A stretch of 27,422 nt of DNA from Bremia lactucae (lineage: Eukaryota > Oomycota > Peronosporomycetes > Peronosporales > Peronosporaceae): contig NC_090610.1 of the NCBI RefSeq assembly GCF_004359215.1, positions 6,850,284-6,877,705 of the forward strand. The letters run 5' to 3'. A program made the translations under genes and the position numbers. How positions within the stretch are numbered: the first letter of the stretch is position 1; each line of letters opens with the position of its first letter. Below the pieces are notes generated by a model. The model saw only the letters and a program-made list of their open reading frames with translations, did no database searches and was not told the origin of the DNA. Positions 27,099 to 27,422 of this stretch are shown piece by piece.

Positions 27099-27422
27099 CA
27101 CATGATACTGTCCTTGGTGGTCATCTCAGTAGAGATAAGACCTTCGACTTTGTAAGGTAGTTTATTGGTGGCCCAACTTTAAATGGGTCATTACATACGT
27201 TCGTACATGCGAAACTTGCCAACGTTTAACCCCCCGGCACATGCTGCTGCACCACTGGCAAGTCTGTCTGTACCCACAGGGTGTTAAGAGTCCATTTGTA
27301 TGGATTTTGTTTTCGACCGACCGAAAGATTTGGCCGGTAACACCGGCATATTGGTCTTTGTTGACCGATTGAGCGAAATGGCACACTTGGCGGCTGTGCT
27401 GGATACAATTGATGGTGAAGGT
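27099..27422 (+). pseudogene. Integrase unit R3, cut by the window end
   Basis: The H2C2 finger and the start of the core (MDFVFDRPKD at 27300) are seen. TAA before the core is shared with L2 and L3. The array continues past 27422. Confidence 0.85.

Overview
This window looks like a transposon-dense, gene-poor stretch of a eukaryotic nuclear genome. The likeliest source is an oomycete (Phytophthora or downy-mildew type). That placement is inferred from the style of the chromovirus integrase and chromodomain and of the LINE RT and zinc-binding tail, plus tRNA-like units and a U6 snRNA with a TATA-type pol III promoter; no species is claimed. Almost every protein-coding trace is broken by stops and frameshifts, and I see no intact host protein gene.

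Layout. (1) 1-2790: a direct tandem array of about 690-bp units. Each carries the H2C2 zinc finger and DDE core of a Ty3/gypsy integrase, and the last unit runs into the integrase C-terminal region (to 3612). (2) 3533-4465, minus strand: a separate hydrophilic ORF lying tail-to-tail with pol, then a polypurine tract (4568-4576) and a probable 3' LTR (from 4577). (3) 5063-6498: AT-rich sequence without recognised genes. (4) 6499-7992: a pol III cluster of tRNA-derived repeat units, a tRNA-Arg-like sequence, a well-preserved U6 snRNA and a tRNA-Ser(GCU). (5) 8007-8321: an almost perfect 142-bp inverted repeat. (6) 8296-13420: a degenerate plus-strand LINE (ORF1, endonuclease, RT, zinc-binding tail). 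(7) 13708-14875: a tRNA-like relic and a decayed frame combining chromodomain-like and cysteine-peptidase-like segments. (8) 14939-15790: a second copy of the tRNA-derived block. (9) 15940-20310: a minus-strand LINE. (10) 20306-20752: a third tRNA-derived unit. (11) 21172-21870: the tail of a third LINE. (12) 22290-25513: a polar low-complexity frame, a second copy of the ORF antisense to pol, and minus-strand chromodomain and integrase, which is an inverted counterpart of 2177-4465. (13) 25514-27422: orientation flips at a fold-back junction and the plus-strand integrase array resumes and leaves the window.

The most informative observations are these. The integrase array spread by DNA-level duplication of an already dead fragment, shown by shared stops and a shared frameshift. 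The ORF antisense to pol is recognisable in two copies whose disabling lesions are private to each. A 1.1-kb pol III cluster contains a U6 that looks functional. A degenerate chromodomain/peptidase-like frame does not belong to the standard LINE or gypsy layout.
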